DNA of 64,000 bases from Sthenelais limicola. Lineage: Eukaryota; Annelida; Polychaeta; Phyllodocida; Sigalionidae. The DNA is taken from NCBI GenBank assembly GCA_942159475.1, contig OW804095.1, positions 56,572,773-56,636,772 on the forward strand, read 5' to 3'. A program made the position numbers and the translations under genes. The first letter of the stretch is position 1, and the number at the start of each line of letters is the position of its first letter. Below are positions 34,601-49,600 of the stretch, piece after piece. The notes under the pieces were generated by a model. It made no database searches, was not told where the DNA came from, and saw only the letters and a list, made by a program, of their open reading frames with translations.

Positions 34601-37600
34601 ATTCAACTTATTGTGGGTGGGCCCTAGCGTCTAAAGGTGGGTGGGTCCTAGCGTCTGAGGATGGATGGGCCTTAACGTCTGAAAATATTACCGAAAATAT
34701 GCGAAAGTGGGCCCTATAGTGCTGCACCCCAAGTTAGGGACTTTGCTCATTACCCACATTTTTAAAAAGAAACCTTGATAATTGAAATGTTTTCCTTGTT
34801 CAGAAGACTTAAGATAGATACTAGAAGTCAGAATCTTGTCTATGTTCCAAGTGATTATGATTTTTGTATCATTAAATTCGAATGTAGAACCTGAAAATGG
34901 AATATTTTCCTCCAAAGGTTCATAATTTAATCGTGCCATAGGCATTTTCCTGGTATTTTTTCAAGAATGAGAGACAATCATGCCTGCATATATGTCAAAC
35001 TTTAATTAAAAGAAGAGAATTAATTAAAATTTTAAAATAGATTGACTCCACATATTATATTTCTAAGTAGATTCAAAGAAAACAAAATTTATTTCCATAA
35101 TTAGATAGAAAATATAGTTCTTTTCATTCATAGCTTTTGACCATACATATTGAAATCATTCAAGAGTTTTATCGCATTGGGATGTATGGTTAAATTGGGC
35201 CTGACTTTACCCTAAAATGTGTACTCCAGTTTACAGAAATGTAAATTATTTTGTGATACAGAAATTATAGTTGGTGACATAAGACAGCAAAGGCTTGTGC
35301 CCTTAAGTGAACCAGTGAAAAATGGTATTTGAGTGAAAAATATGGGCCTCTGTGTGATTCTAAAAAGTCTCATGTTAATCCTTACAATCCCAGATTTCAC
35401 CTAAACGGCCATTTTTCAGTCAAAATTGGTCAAATTTGGGACATTTCGGCTTTCAATTCTTCGGCCTGCCATTTCCACCATTTTGATAGTACAAAGTTGA
35501 CATATGTGCCAAAAATTGGCAAATTTAATTTTGTATGTGCAACACGGCCCCCAATGCTGCAGAACCATTTACCTAAGATAAATTGCCATGGAAACAGTTG
35601 AAAGTCAGGATTTTCATGACATTTCAGATTCGGTTACCATGGAAACAGCTGTTAATATGAAAAAGAATTCTTGCAATAGTGCATGTGACAGATTTTTTTT
35701 TCACACAACAAGAGGTAGGTATAGGTGTGGTGTGGTTGGAAGCAGCGGGGCAAGTGACCTGGGCCCTAGGTGAGAGTGGAGTAGTCAACAATACAAACAC
35801 TAGGTGGCGTTGCTGCCTACCTCTTGATTTATATGAATATATATAGAATATATATTAAAACATCATAAAAACTCACAAAGTTATCATGGATCATATGAAA
35901 TAAGTCAAGGCAACTTTAAGTTTTAGTCCCTAACTTGGGGTGCACCACTATAGCGTCCGAGATTGGGACCCTAACGTCTGAAAATGTGTGAGCCCTAACG
36001 TCTAAGCGAAAGTGGGCCTTGGCGTCGTTGGGCCCTAGCGTCGTCGGGTCCTAACGTCTGTAGACCGTTATATATGGGTCCCTGAGAAAACTAAATATAC
36101 TTCACAATCAGCTTGCAGTTCAGCATTGTTTCATGCAGTAGGAATCGAAGATGCTATAATTATAAACTAATTAAACCTCAATTGAATTTAGATGAAACTA
36201 AAATATTGCTTATATTTGGGCTTTTCTTGTATCCCAAAACTAATTCATATCTAAATTGTCTCTGATATGAATTTTGCAGGTGTGTGTATGTGTTTTAACG
36301 ATTTCAGTGATTTTGGTAGAGGTGGCATTTTACACCGTTACAAATTAGATAGTTCCCAATGCTGCCAATTATATTATTCCATTAGGTTCAACAGTGTTGA
36401 GTGCCTGTATACATTTACCTTCAATTTACAGTCTTTTCTATGTTTTTTTCCTTCCAAACCTTGATCTAATATTTGTTCCTATAGTGTATGGTTTATATCA
36501 TTGAAATGGTCCGCAACTGGTTCTTCTCGTTCTGTCCGAAATACATAAACAATTATAATATAGTTACCATAGAAACGGCCCATTTTTATAGATGTTAGAT
36601 GTTATAAACATCTAAACAGTCAAGTTCAGAAGGCAGTTTTAGACTCCTAAGTTTTAGGGGTCATTAACACTTATAGCCTTAGTCTTAGCCTTGTGGTTAA
36701 GCTTATCGCTGGATGTGGAATCGAGGAATGTGGCCGTCTGGACCTGACTGTAAATACATGTAATCAAAACTAATAAGTCGGCTCAGGTCCCAGGGGAAGA
36801 CCACCGTAATAGTAACCTGAGGAGCTGTTTTGTGAAACAAACCTTGACGTACTTAAGCTCTCATCCTGAATAAAAATTATTTAAAAAAAATAATACAGTG
36901 GGCAGGCATTCCCTATCAAATTGAGCTTCTGGTCAATGGTCTAATTGTATAGAGTAATCAGCAGACCCAATGCTATTATTTGTTATACTCATATCTCAGC
37001 GTCCTACATGTAGGACGGCTACACATTTCTTCCATTATCTCCAAAAGGATAATACATAAGAACTCAATTATTGAAAGGGACTATGATAGAACCTCACGAG
37101 TAGGTATTATTAGCAATAGGATTGCATGGGTCAGAGTCAAATCTTTTCCATGGCAGCACGAGCCCGACAGGGCGAGTGCTGTTATGTGAAAAGATTTGAC
37201 GAGGACCCATGCAATCCTATTGCTAATAATACCTACGAGTTGGGGTTCTATTTTTACTCCATGATGATACAGGAAAACATGTCAAAATATATTATTGACA
37301 ATGAAAATCAACAGTTGAGGGATTGAAAATATGACTGTCCGAAACTTTAATAGTCAGCTTGGAGACAGGTGGGGAGACAGGTAGACCTGATGTAACTTTT
37401 GGTCTATTTTTGATCGACTTTCAATGTAAACAATTGTCATTACAGAACAACGGGACTTACAATTATTGTAGACTAAACTATCCCCTTGCAGAATCTAGTT
37501 TCATTTAATAAATGATGTACCTAGGAGCTAGAGAAGCAGTGGAAACAACAGCCAAGGTTTCCATGAAACAAAACTTCATTTCACAGGAAGTAGAAAAAAT

Positions 37601-40600
37601 GGCTGTTCCTAAAAGCTCCCCCCTCCCTCCGGTTTATCAGTGAGATGCTATGTAACAGCATGGCAAAAGGAGGGAGGGAGTTTGCATGGTAGCAAACCGG
37701 AAACATGCTGCTGGATTGCATGTAATCCTACACACATGATTACACAGTAGGATTACACTCCCGCCCATACAAACTGCATTTAATCCTCCCTTCATCATGG
37801 AGTAAATTGCTCATACCTTGAACTAGGGTCCTATAAGGTTTCATCGCGAAGAGAATTTTACATATTTCTTAATTATTGGGGTGAATTTTCAGAAATGACA
37901 CTTTTCTCAAATCTTCTGCGGATCGAGCCTCCATATGCAGTGATATTACAAGGGCAACACATTATTCCTTTTCAAAAGTTCATAATTACTTTAATCAGTC
38001 TATGTAGCCTACATCAATGGTAGAAATATTATTCAGTTTAGAAAAAGATTTCTTGATCTGTTTAAATATGTAAAAGACTTATTCAGCCGTCCAACATGTC
38101 GGACGGCTGGGCCATATGGGTTTTAAAACTATACAGTCAGATGGAACAGTGCTCTCAGAATTCTGTAACTGCTTTTTAAATTGTAATCCGACCATTATCG
38201 GCAAAATTCTAGGCTATTGAATCCACCATCGAAGAAATGCTGCTACAGTATGGTGGCAAGAAATAGCTCTTGTATTGAGCTGGACTGCTAAATACCCTTA
38301 GAACATTTGCGAAAAAAATACGATTCACTGCAAAGATCTAAGATGCAAAGATGCTTATGCAAACCAACAACAGGCACTATATATAGATGTATAGACAAAA
38401 CATTAAATACGAACGTTTACCAGATCTGGTTATAGTAAAATCAAATAATCAAATGATTATTCGAAGAAGTATTCTTGATAGATATCAAGGTGCACCACGA
38501 TTCATAATTTGTGAGCAATGATGCTGTAACAGGTAGCCCCTAATTTATCAATATAGAATATTATGTTTGTATTGATAGAGTAAATTTTAAATGAAAAATG
38601 GGCCATTGATCAAGTAATATATTTTCAGAATGGCAGTACATGGATGGAAGACGCATGCACAGAATGTAGATGTGAAACCTCGCTGGCCATCTGCGAACCA
38701 ATAATATGCCTTCATACTGGTTGTGACAACACCAAGGTAAATCACACTTTATTTGAGATGACAGGATTTGATGTAGCGTTGAACATATACTCTGAAGAAA
38801 ACCACAATTTAATAAACTCAAGATTGCAAAAATGGTATGAATTAAAACTTTAAAACCAGTCCGAATAAATAGCCAAAGGTCAATAGCGATATAAATATTC
38901 GTCGGGGTAATGTTTTAAGTCTGTTAGACCATAAATTTCCTTGCAAATATGTCGTGTTTTATATCATGTGGAATATTTTATGTCATTCATTAATCGTTGT
39001 CTATTACGTTCATATGGCATACTACTTACGTTGTTTGGTTGAAATTCTATCAAAGGAAAGACTCTTGTTTATCCACACAAAATTTTGTTATTTGGCGACT
39101 ACTAACTCAAAATGAGTCATCTGCTCTCTTTGCAAAGGTTGGTGACATATTGTTCTCCGTAAAAAGCATCCAGCTAGGTTATCACAAATAATATGTACAA
39201 CATGTATACATGTATACATGTATGCAGAGCTATATACCTACTCTGTATTTTATTATCTGTCTATCTTAACACTCAGGTTAACAATGTATTATTATTTACA
39301 TGTGAAACACTATAATTATATATTTATACATTTATCCTCCTGTAGTTGTATGACTTTCTGCTGCTCTCTGGAGAAGCATGAAATAAAGATTGTTAGAATA
39401 AGAAATCTCTGGGAAGCCAATATTTTTAAAAGGTAACACTCCCTACACTCCAATATATTTAGGGGCATGATTCAGTCATATATTATGTTCCCCCAGGGGG
39501 ATTTTCTTACTCGGTGGACATGAATGGAGTCAGCTGATAAGGACTGGGCTCAGACTCGTCTTTCTACCCACTGTTATCTCGATCGTCTCTAACTCTGAGA
39601 ATGCGACCACCAATAAAAACCACCAACATGTTTGCAGTGGTCGTGATCCAGACCCTTGTAGAATCCCCATAAAAATGTCTGGCTCGAGAAACCACACACA
39701 CACGCATGTGTTTATAGAATAGCTCTTTCTGTATCTGCCATGAATTAATTTAGACTGGGAGACTCCGTCTGAACATCCCATTTCAGCAGCGCTCAGAATG
39801 AACATAAACTGGAGTGAAATGTCTATTTTTCATTGCCCCACCAATCTTTACAACTCCTTTACTGGAGTGGGGAGACTAAAAAGCTCCGACCCCACGTAAT
39901 TAAACATGAAGCTAACAATATAAATTTGGAAATGTTCAATAGTATTTAATGAAAATTGACAATCCTCTATTATATATAATATATATAAAAAAGAGGCCTT
40001 AATTTTAATTACAAGTTAATCATACTAATACCGTTTGATTACGGAACAGGAATAAAGTATCAATGAAATGTGATAGGCTAGTTTCTTGCCACCCTCGTTA
40101 ATAAAGCCATTTCTGCTTTGGTGTCTAACAGTAACACATTCTAATAGATGGATCGAATCATGTTGAGGTGTGAGTAGGATCTACCATGGGACATGCAGTG
40201 CCTGGTTAGACATCCTCTTGCACAAGACAATATTACCAATCACTTTCATTAAATGATATGGTTGTTCCAATAGTAAGGTGGTATATAGAATATACGTTTC
40301 TGTGAATGTATTTATAACAGGGCGAGCTATGGCAAGCGGGAAAAGACTGCTGCCCCACTTGTGTTTCGCGGAGACGCTCCTGTCAACACGGAAATACAAC
40401 TCACATGGTTAGTTAGCACATTCTCCGTAGTGGTCTCTTTTTTTCTTTCTGTCTGTGGGAATTATTTATGCCATGTTAAATGGTAGTGACAGAGACCAAA
40501 GATCGATCTCGAATATCAATGTAGCTTCGAACACTTTCTTCGGGAAATACCCCCCCCCCCACCCCCCACCCCCCACCCCCACCATAATAATGCCAGTAAT

Positions 40601-43600
40601 ACTGAAATTAATGAAAATCCAAGTATTGTTATTTTATCTCGATAATACATCTATCGACATCCCCCATTTATGAATGAAAACAATAAACTACGCTTTTTAA
40701 CAAAAATGAATTATATTGTTATATTGTACTCTGCCGCGGTAATTGTATCTTCCGACCGATAACTGAGAGGAAATACTACTTTCAGGACTTAACGACATGG
40801 AACCCCCAACCATGTACTGTTTGCTCCTGCCATGACGGAAGGACGACGTGCAGATCCATCGAATGCAATGACGTCATCTGTGAGCCAGGTCACGTCAAAA
40901 GGTCTCAAGCTGGCGTCTGTTGTCCCGTGTGCAAACCCATTAAGCGCCACCGTAAGTATTGAATAAATATTTCTCCTACTTCTGTAAATTGAGAATAATA
41001 AGTTAGAGCGTCCCATTATCACTGGTACATACATAGGTAGCGTTGATATGGGTGTGCTGGCATGTTTAAAGGCTATCCTATTAACCTTTTGGTATGTTAA
41101 TATCTGCCTGATACCGATACCCTCGTTTAATATTGGTTCGCACGTTCTAAGATTCTAGCTTGCTCTTGTGCTTATGCATATATATATAATATATATGCAG
41201 TTGGGGATGTAACTCTCATACATAAGTCCTTTATCCTATTATCGTAAGGCAAGTGTCTTTCTATCACATGAAAACAAACAAGAATAAAAATAAAGTTATT
41301 TATTTATCTCAGTAAATCCACTCAAATATGTTTTTAAGTAATGACTAAGACATATTAGGCAGTTTCCATCTTGGACGCTTGAATTGATCAATTTAAAGAC
41401 TTTCTGTCTATTCACTTCCGTTCCAAAAATAAGAAACATAATTCTGACTTTCGTGGAGTTATATGGTCATGTTAATGGCATGATTGATTAGATAATATAC
41501 GTATGCATGGGCATGGGCATGGACATGTCATTATAATGTTGGAATAATTATATAGGATAATAGATAAATGTCTCTCAATCCTCCTCCGTGTGTATATCAT
41601 ATTGATAACATTTTTTTTACGAATAAAGGTGGATGTACTCACCATGGAAAGGATTACGGAGATGGTAGTGTGTGGCAACCTTTCGCCTGTGTCTTGTGCT
41701 CCTGCTCCGATAGTAGCTTCAACTGCTTCAATCAACGATGTCCTCCTACAATATGTGCCCATGTAAGTTACAAATTGTTATTATATGTGTTCTCTATGTT
41801 CAGAGTTTATTGTAATAGGAGACTTCACATATTGACAGTTGCGCCACACCAGGATTGGTGGTAATGGCCCGAACTCTGAGTTAAGATGGGCACACACAGT
41901 GGTCATATACCTTCACCAAAGTCGTCTAAATGTTCCCACTTTTCCCTCCAATAATTCTAACTCTGCATCTGACAAATTCGGCAGGATTATCCAACAATCT
42001 TATCTTATAGATTCATCAGCAAAATTTTAGAATATGGCAACTTTTGCCAGAGTGTATCAACAAAACCAAGTTAGCGCAGGTTTGGCATAGCTTGACACAC
42101 TGATGTGTCACAGGGGCAGACGGGCAGCAAACTTGGTGTGAGGGGTCCACACACACAGCCAGTGGCTGGGTTAATTTAGGGTTATGCCCGCCGAGCAACG
42201 TGGGTCTAATTAATCTAAGTGGAATATTTCAAATCTGCTTTTGTAATTCGTTGATAAAATACTGCACAAGCCCTAGGTTTGAAGCAGGCAGCAATCGATT
42301 GAAACAATGATGTGTGGACAAAACATAAACCCCAACAATGAGGGGTCAACACCCGAAACTCGCTTAATTGAAATAATGCTTTCATAAGGGCCTAGTGCAC
42401 TAAGCCGATTCTCATGCGATTCTGCCAGAATGTAGTGCAAAAGAGTCATGTGCGGCGCAAACTCGCATGAGAATCGGCTTAGTGGACTAGGCCCTTTAAA
42501 CCATGAAATTGCAATCATTCAGTTGTATAGACAACATTATATCATAATGTAGCATAGGTGATAGGCTTTTTCTCTATGTATTTATATAAATGAATCGTAT
42601 CTACAAAAAGTCGATCAAATGAGTATCACAGAGTAACCGGCCTGGCCTTGTCAGTCTAGGCCCAAATATGAGAGAGTCCCTTCAAACGGAGGGTAAGCCT
42701 CTCGCCAAAAACCGTAAAGTGTCATTATAGTTCTATTAAGACTGCAAAATGTCATTATAATCCCATTACAACATAGTCCTAGGCCAGGAAACCGCTTAGC
42801 GAAGTAGGCGTCTAATCACTGACACACCATTCTTATCTGATATGAGGGTTTGGACCTAGACTGTTGTGACTATATTAGGAAAGTTAAGAACACAAAGATT
42901 ATTGTGAGATCCAGACATATAATACGATCCAATACAATCCTGTCTCTGATCTAAACATATGCAAGCTTGAGTCAAACTGGATAAGCTTATCAACATTCAG
43001 TAGTCTGGCTTCAGGCCATACTTTATCAATAGATACACCCGTTCTCCATGCAGTCCACCCAAGATTAAGTATAGGCATCTCTTATCAGTGTTTCACTAAA
43101 CACAGCTTGTTATAAACATTATTATGGTATCTGTTACTCTTATCCAGCACCGGCTTCCAAAACCACGTGGGTTTTAGCTCCTGTTTGTGCGTTTTTAAGA
43201 CGGGGAAAATGGGATGTATAGCTCTCACATTTAAATATAATGCATGGACCAACATTTATATGGGAAGGTTCATATAACATTATTATATAGTGATAGCATG
43301 TGCGCCTATGCGTTGTGTGCATTGACACGTGGTATCCCGTTTTATTACCTCACTGCCATTATTTGTTTCGAGCACATTCGGTTAACATCAACCGCAAACA
43401 TTTCAGTCACAAAATCAAATCACACACAACCTTACCCAAGGGGGAAACCCACAGAATTAAATGAACATCCCATGACCACAGGAACTCCCCAGGACTGAAA
43501 GCAATATGGCAGACGATTAAAACACACTGCTACGGACGGACAGAATAACTGATCCTATCATGTAGATTAACGTACAACTATCATCTTTCCTTCTACACTA

Positions 43601-46600
43601 ATTATTAATTACCTTTACTTATGCACCACTCCTTTCCTTCTATAGTAGTAGGACTGCACCTAACAGCCCCTGGCGGAAAATCATGGACAATGCTAAATAA
43701 TAGCCCCCGTGAGCCTTGTATATCCTTATCACTTATGGCTGTATAAATATGTTAAATAAAAAAAACAAAAAAAAACATATCTATTATATATAGGTGTTAA
43801 TTGATGTCATCTCTGATCTCATCTGAAAACAGCGTCTGTAATGTTTGAGCTACAGGCAGAGTGGTCTGTGTCCATATACCACTGGATATACATACAAGTA
43901 TGCATCCTCTCCTCTTGCTCAAGGTTGGGAGCTATTACATAACGGCCCCACCCCCTCCCTGGTCCTTCTCTAGTATACATGTGCAAACCAACCAACTTTT
44001 TAAAGCTAGCCTAATTATGAGGAAAGTGATTTTCTTGTTTGACAAACAAACAAACAAACAACAGGGAGAGTGATTTAGATTTTTAAAAAACCAATGTACC
44101 ATTTATTAGGCGCATTGTATTTATATGCTAATTGTTTCAGACAAAGGGGAAGTATGAAGGTAATTTAATTATATCAATTATGTAATTATCAATTCATGGA
44201 ATGCTGATATAAATCAAATCTTAAGGTTTCTCTGACTGGTTTTTATTGAGAGAATTTAACAAGTTCCGTCGTGCACATGCAGTGGAGGTATAACGGTAAA
44301 TGGGAAGTGCCAGAACAATAACAATGTACATGAGAATAATATAATAATTTGAGCGAGGTTGTAATAATAATTATATCAACCTATTGACCACTTAATTTAA
44401 TCTGTTACTTGATGGTTTATATAAACGTCTTTCAAATTTGTTGAATGTTGAAATAAAGTGATTTGAATACAGCGTGTAAAAAAATAGCAAATGGCACTCT
44501 GTTCGGGTTCAAACTGATCTTGACACCATCAGAAAACGCTTCGGGGTTCGTTCCATTTTCTGATGGAGCTCGATCAGTTTGAACCCGAACAGAGTGCCAA
44601 TTGCTATAACAACTCAATCCCACTTACAGACTTGTCTTTGAACCGCCTAGTCTGAGAAATCGACTGGAAAGGCGCCTTTGCATTACCTTATAAGGTCTCA
44701 ACAGAAACGAGATTACAAACGACGCTGCAATTCAGAATCTTATGCAGGATCATCACTTGTATTCTTAACTCCATAACATCAAAAATAAAGAGAGCAGCCT
44801 CATTTGTCACTTCCTTTAAAGCGTAGACAGATAATGAATAGCCGGATATGTTTATTTCGATACACAATACAGGTTAGTTAGGATATACAGCTTCCAATGG
44901 ATGACAGATACAATGAACAACAGATATTAACAACACATCTCAGCAGTAAACTGATATAGGCCTAACTGAAAGATAATAAAATATGTTAGGAGCAATAACT
45001 ACATGTTCTTGGCAAACTTTCATAACTTGACCTAGGCTTGCATTTGTTGTACTCGAATGGAGCACCCTTCCCGCGGCAATGAATTAGTTTCGCATTTTAT
45101 TAGTTTGTTTGTCCACAATACACGCAGTCTGTCGTGTAAAACTTTGTTGACATAAGAAGGTCGGATGACCCGCTAGGGTGAAATCGAGGTCGGGACCTTA
45201 GGTCGCTCGAGTCAAATGTGGGGTTTCTGACAGCGACCCTCTAATGTGGTTCACTGATAGGGAATATGCTACTGTAGTAAGTCGATATCGCACCGACCAT
45301 CCCCTGGGTTTCTTGCAGTAAAATAGGAAATAAAAGACTTATTGTTATCGACTTTGCAGACCCTGCCCGTCTTACCTTACTTTTGATTTTGTCTGGAGAG
45401 CTGGAAGTGATGGGAGAATTATCTGACACATGGATTAAGCCAATATATTAAATCTCCTGTATATGTTCTGAAACGTCAGTCGGTTGGACTACAAAGCGAA
45501 CATAGGCCCATTTTATGAGTCTTTCCATATCAAAGGGTGGGGGCACTTCACATCAGATTCAACAATTCATCAATAGATATATCAATACATTCACGCCTAA
45601 TGTGTCAACGAATAATATTGAAATATATGCCATTTGGCGTGGAATAAAGAATATGGAATGACTGATTTGCGAATATTTGGCAGCAACTTGGGTGGTCTAA
45701 GTTAAATATACTTGATGTTTTTGACAGCTTTCTTTAGGCTGTAAAGCAGAAACCTAAATTACGGTACGTTGGTATGTGTTGACACTTATTCAAATATTTG
45801 GTAAAATATAAAAAATCATATCACATTGCATTGATTGCCAAGGAATCGCATTATTTCGTGGCACTATTTAATGATCAACCGGTGCATTCAGCTGAGTTCA
45901 AGCTTCGTGTTATAATGGGAATATATATATATATATATTATAGTATATTATACCTCCCCGATTTAATGGCAACATATTGTTGACGATTGGATGCCTACTG
46001 CTGCCACCATAATTAGCAGCCAGCGCGTTTCCGCGCCCGGAGGAAGTCGGGAGGGGGCCAAGGTCAAGCGAGCCGCTCGTGGCGGTCGCGTGCCCAGGCC
46101 TCACTCCTTCCAGCCGGGCCAAACTTGGAGGTGTCAACCGCCTGTCACCAGACCCAGGGTTTGCGGAGGAGGAGGTGATGGGGGGGTTGGAGATTATCGC
46201 TGGTGTCAGACGAGGGGGTTGTCGCTCTTCTTGATGCTCAGTCTGCCTCGCTCGCAGATGGTAAGGGTGCGAGCGACGAGACCTTGTTATCTCATTAATA
46301 GGAGGGGGAGGAGGAAGGTATTCGCCAGGTTCAGAAGTATTGTCATTAATCTCCTCTAATGGGTGTCGATCAGCCATAATGCTCTTTCTAGTAATCGCGG
46401 AATATCTCAAGTTAACCAAGGTGGCTCGTGCTCAACTTAACGTGGTAGCGTGCGATGACGCAGCGAGGTCGAGGAATAAAAGAGTAATCCAAGATTACAA
46501 AAGAATGGTGCTTTATTATAGCTTAATCCAGTTGGTAGTTACAAATACCTTCAGTTCCATGAAATACAGTATAACAGCAGTTCCCTGATATACAGACACA

Positions 46601-49600
46601 ATACAGAGTAATCCAACAGCAATAGGTTCTATAAAACCTAACACACAACCAGTTGCAAATCCACTCTTAGGTACAGAGTAATCCAACAGTACAGTCTAAG
46701 TCCCAACTATATCCAATGGGGTAAAGTACAGCTAAAGTCCCAACTATCCTAGGACTTAAGTACAGAGTCTATCCGAGTTAACTCAGAGCAGCATCAGCAA
46801 CGTTATCTACAGGATCTCTCGGTATCAGTCAGTAAATGGGGGGAGACAAGGGTCTTATATACCAGGGAAAAAGGGGCATATCCCAAATATGGATTGGGCA
46901 TATGGGTCACTGAGTTAAATGGGTCATAATATAAATGCTTAATAGAGGAATGGGCAACTGGGGCAATCTTGCCCCATCCTAATATGGAAAGGGGGGGATC
47001 TATGTCAACCTTGCCCAGACCATATATGGGAGCTGTCAAACCCTGCCCCATCCCATTAATCCTAGGGACATTCCAATGACGGTCACAACATTCCGATAAC
47101 GGCCAGGGCTGGGAGACAAAGGGATGAGGGGTTGGGCGATTAAAAAGGGGCTTAATAAGGGCTTATAATTACAGGAAAAGGGGCTAATTAACATAGAAAA
47201 GGTAGCACTCTCACAATGGCTTACAATATATATATTTCTTGTAGGTCGTTGCAATGTCTTAGCTTTCAGATTAAGACATTAAACCTATCGTTACCTACGG
47301 GGGTTTTAAAGATTTGTTTACCGTCTAGGGGTTATCGTGATTGACCTTTGTCTGTAGCTACCACTTTGTTGAATCTCAGGGTAATTACTGTGAGATTGAA
47401 TGATGAATTGATCAATTCATTCCAGAGCCTCCCAGATCAGATAAGAATGGTACGCCTACTAAGTTAATGGCTTTCCTAGCCCTGGAGTAGGGCATCCCAA
47501 TGGACATTCAAAAATTGAAGTTATAAGGCCTGCATTTTAGATTGCCTGCAAGAACGGTTTTCACATGTACATAACTTCATAGCACTTAGTAGGTCTCAAC
47601 AGAAGACAAGACAAAAAGGTTCTCCAAGGAATACACAATCCACAGCCACCATTAGCAAACTTACTAGAATGGTGCCCGAAAGTATTTAAAGTTGTAGCCC
47701 TCATTTATAATGCGACATGATGTACCTTTTTACTACTATGACACTTCTATCTTCTGTCCACTTCTACTAAATTATGTGGCGCTATAGAAAGATTTCTATA
47801 AGGAGTTACTCCACAAATATGTCAACGCTACTTGTGGATATGAGCAGCCCTTGTGTTCCTCTGATCTTACTATCAGGGGCGTGTATATTGTTACTCTGGG
47901 GCCCGTTTCATAAGTTGTAACGGATCTTTGTCTCTCGCAGAAATGAAGTAAGATTTAACTCCTATAAATTGGCTCGAAATAAAAATACTTTAAAAAAGGG
48001 AAAGGTCTTAATAATGCACAACATTATATTATGCTCTCTCATGTATCAGGCAAAACAAAGAAGGAAATAGAATAAGAAGAAGAGATGCAAAATAGGGTTA
48101 TACGTACGACTTTCTTGGCCCAATCTATCAGAGAGGGAGGGTTAGAGCTTGGGCAAATAGAAGCAATTGTTTTAGCCAATAGAATTAAATGAGTACAGAC
48201 GTTACTGATTGATAGGAACAATGCATGGGTCAGAGCCATATAAGTCTACAGTAAAGGAAAGCTGTAGATAATAATGCTCTCCAGAAGAAAGCATCGGGAA
48301 TATTTAAATTTATTCTATAATGAGGTGTTCAATGTTTGGAATGTGTATTATTATCCCCAAGCCCCAGTGAATGCGAACAAGAATTCAATCTAGCTAAACT
48401 GAAAGGAAGCAAAAAAAACCTTTGACTTGTGAATATCTTAATGTGCCGAACAACGAGACTGGAGTCTCGTGGGTTAAACCATCTGGGAAGCGTCGGTGAC
48501 CAGGGGCGGTTGAAAGGCATTAGGATCAAGACATATATAAACAGAGCATTGTTGACAAATGGCCTGTTGATCATTGGACAGAATACACAGACAATGGTGT
48601 ACAATGTATATCTAATGGACTTCCTCCACACTTTCCTCCCATGGCAGATATAATACCTGTTGTTGACTTATGTCGTTAACAAGTGCCTGTCACGGGTTGG
48701 GTTTGTTTCTGGGTTTACGGAAACTGTTTTCCAGGGCTTTTATGTAAGCTTAGTAATCGTCTTACATGCATCGAACATCGAGTTTGGGCCTGAATATATA
48801 TACCACTATACTCCACTTAACAAGTGTTTAGTTAAATATCTCTGTATTTAAGAATTTTCATATTTCTTTCCCTGCATGAAAGTATTTCCTGCTGACCTTC
48901 TGAAACCCATGTATTTTTGCGAAAGGTATTACTACAATAATAATATTATGACTACTTAGTGTGCAAAAACTAGAACATTGCTAGTTTCCCATAGTTTGAA
49001 CAAGATGTTTGCCTTCAAATAATATGACAGACATGGAGGCAGTCATGAATTGGCGAATTACCCAAGAATAAATATGTTAATCATTGTCAGAGACAGGGGA
49101 GGAGGATGTTTCGTTGTCTGACTGTTGTCGTTGTAAATATCTATTCTTGCAACAAGTATAACCGTATAACAAGTTGAACTGTCCCGAACCTACCAAGAGT
49201 TACATCTTTACCATACCCTGCGGGTGTACTGAAACTTGACGTCCGTGACTTGTAAACGTTTTGTACCAATCGGGATTCTACACTACCCCCAGACTGGAAG
49301 CTAAACTTCACTTCTACAATCACTTAACTGCGAGATATACATACAGGGTGGTACTTATTTACTTATAAAGCCGAAACTTAATGTCATTGGCATATAATTA
49401 TGTTCCCCGGTATGTTCCATGAAAAGGTCAAGTTCGAGTTCATTGTTTAGAATTAAATCCAATAAGACTTGCCAGTTCTGTCGCATTTTTGTTAATGTCA
49501 TAGGTTTCTGGCGTGTCAATGCCTCACTGGTATTGGCTTCTGTGTGTGGTAAATATCAAAGTAGTCAGGGGGAAAAAACTTTGCATGAAACTGATAATGT

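Larger units (their letters stand above)
28631..38628 (+). other. FRAS1: FRAS1-like intron 2 (10 kb)
   Basis: Contains the degraded LINE piece, the split minisatellite and the 162-bp inverted repeat; otherwise AT-rich unassigned DNA. The VWC1 reading joins directly across it, so no exon appears to be missing. Confidence 0.7.

Noticed and set aside
36690..36900. Possible retroposon 3' end ending in A-rich repeats
   Set aside because: Only an A-rich tail and AATAAA-like sequence; no second copy seen in the window.
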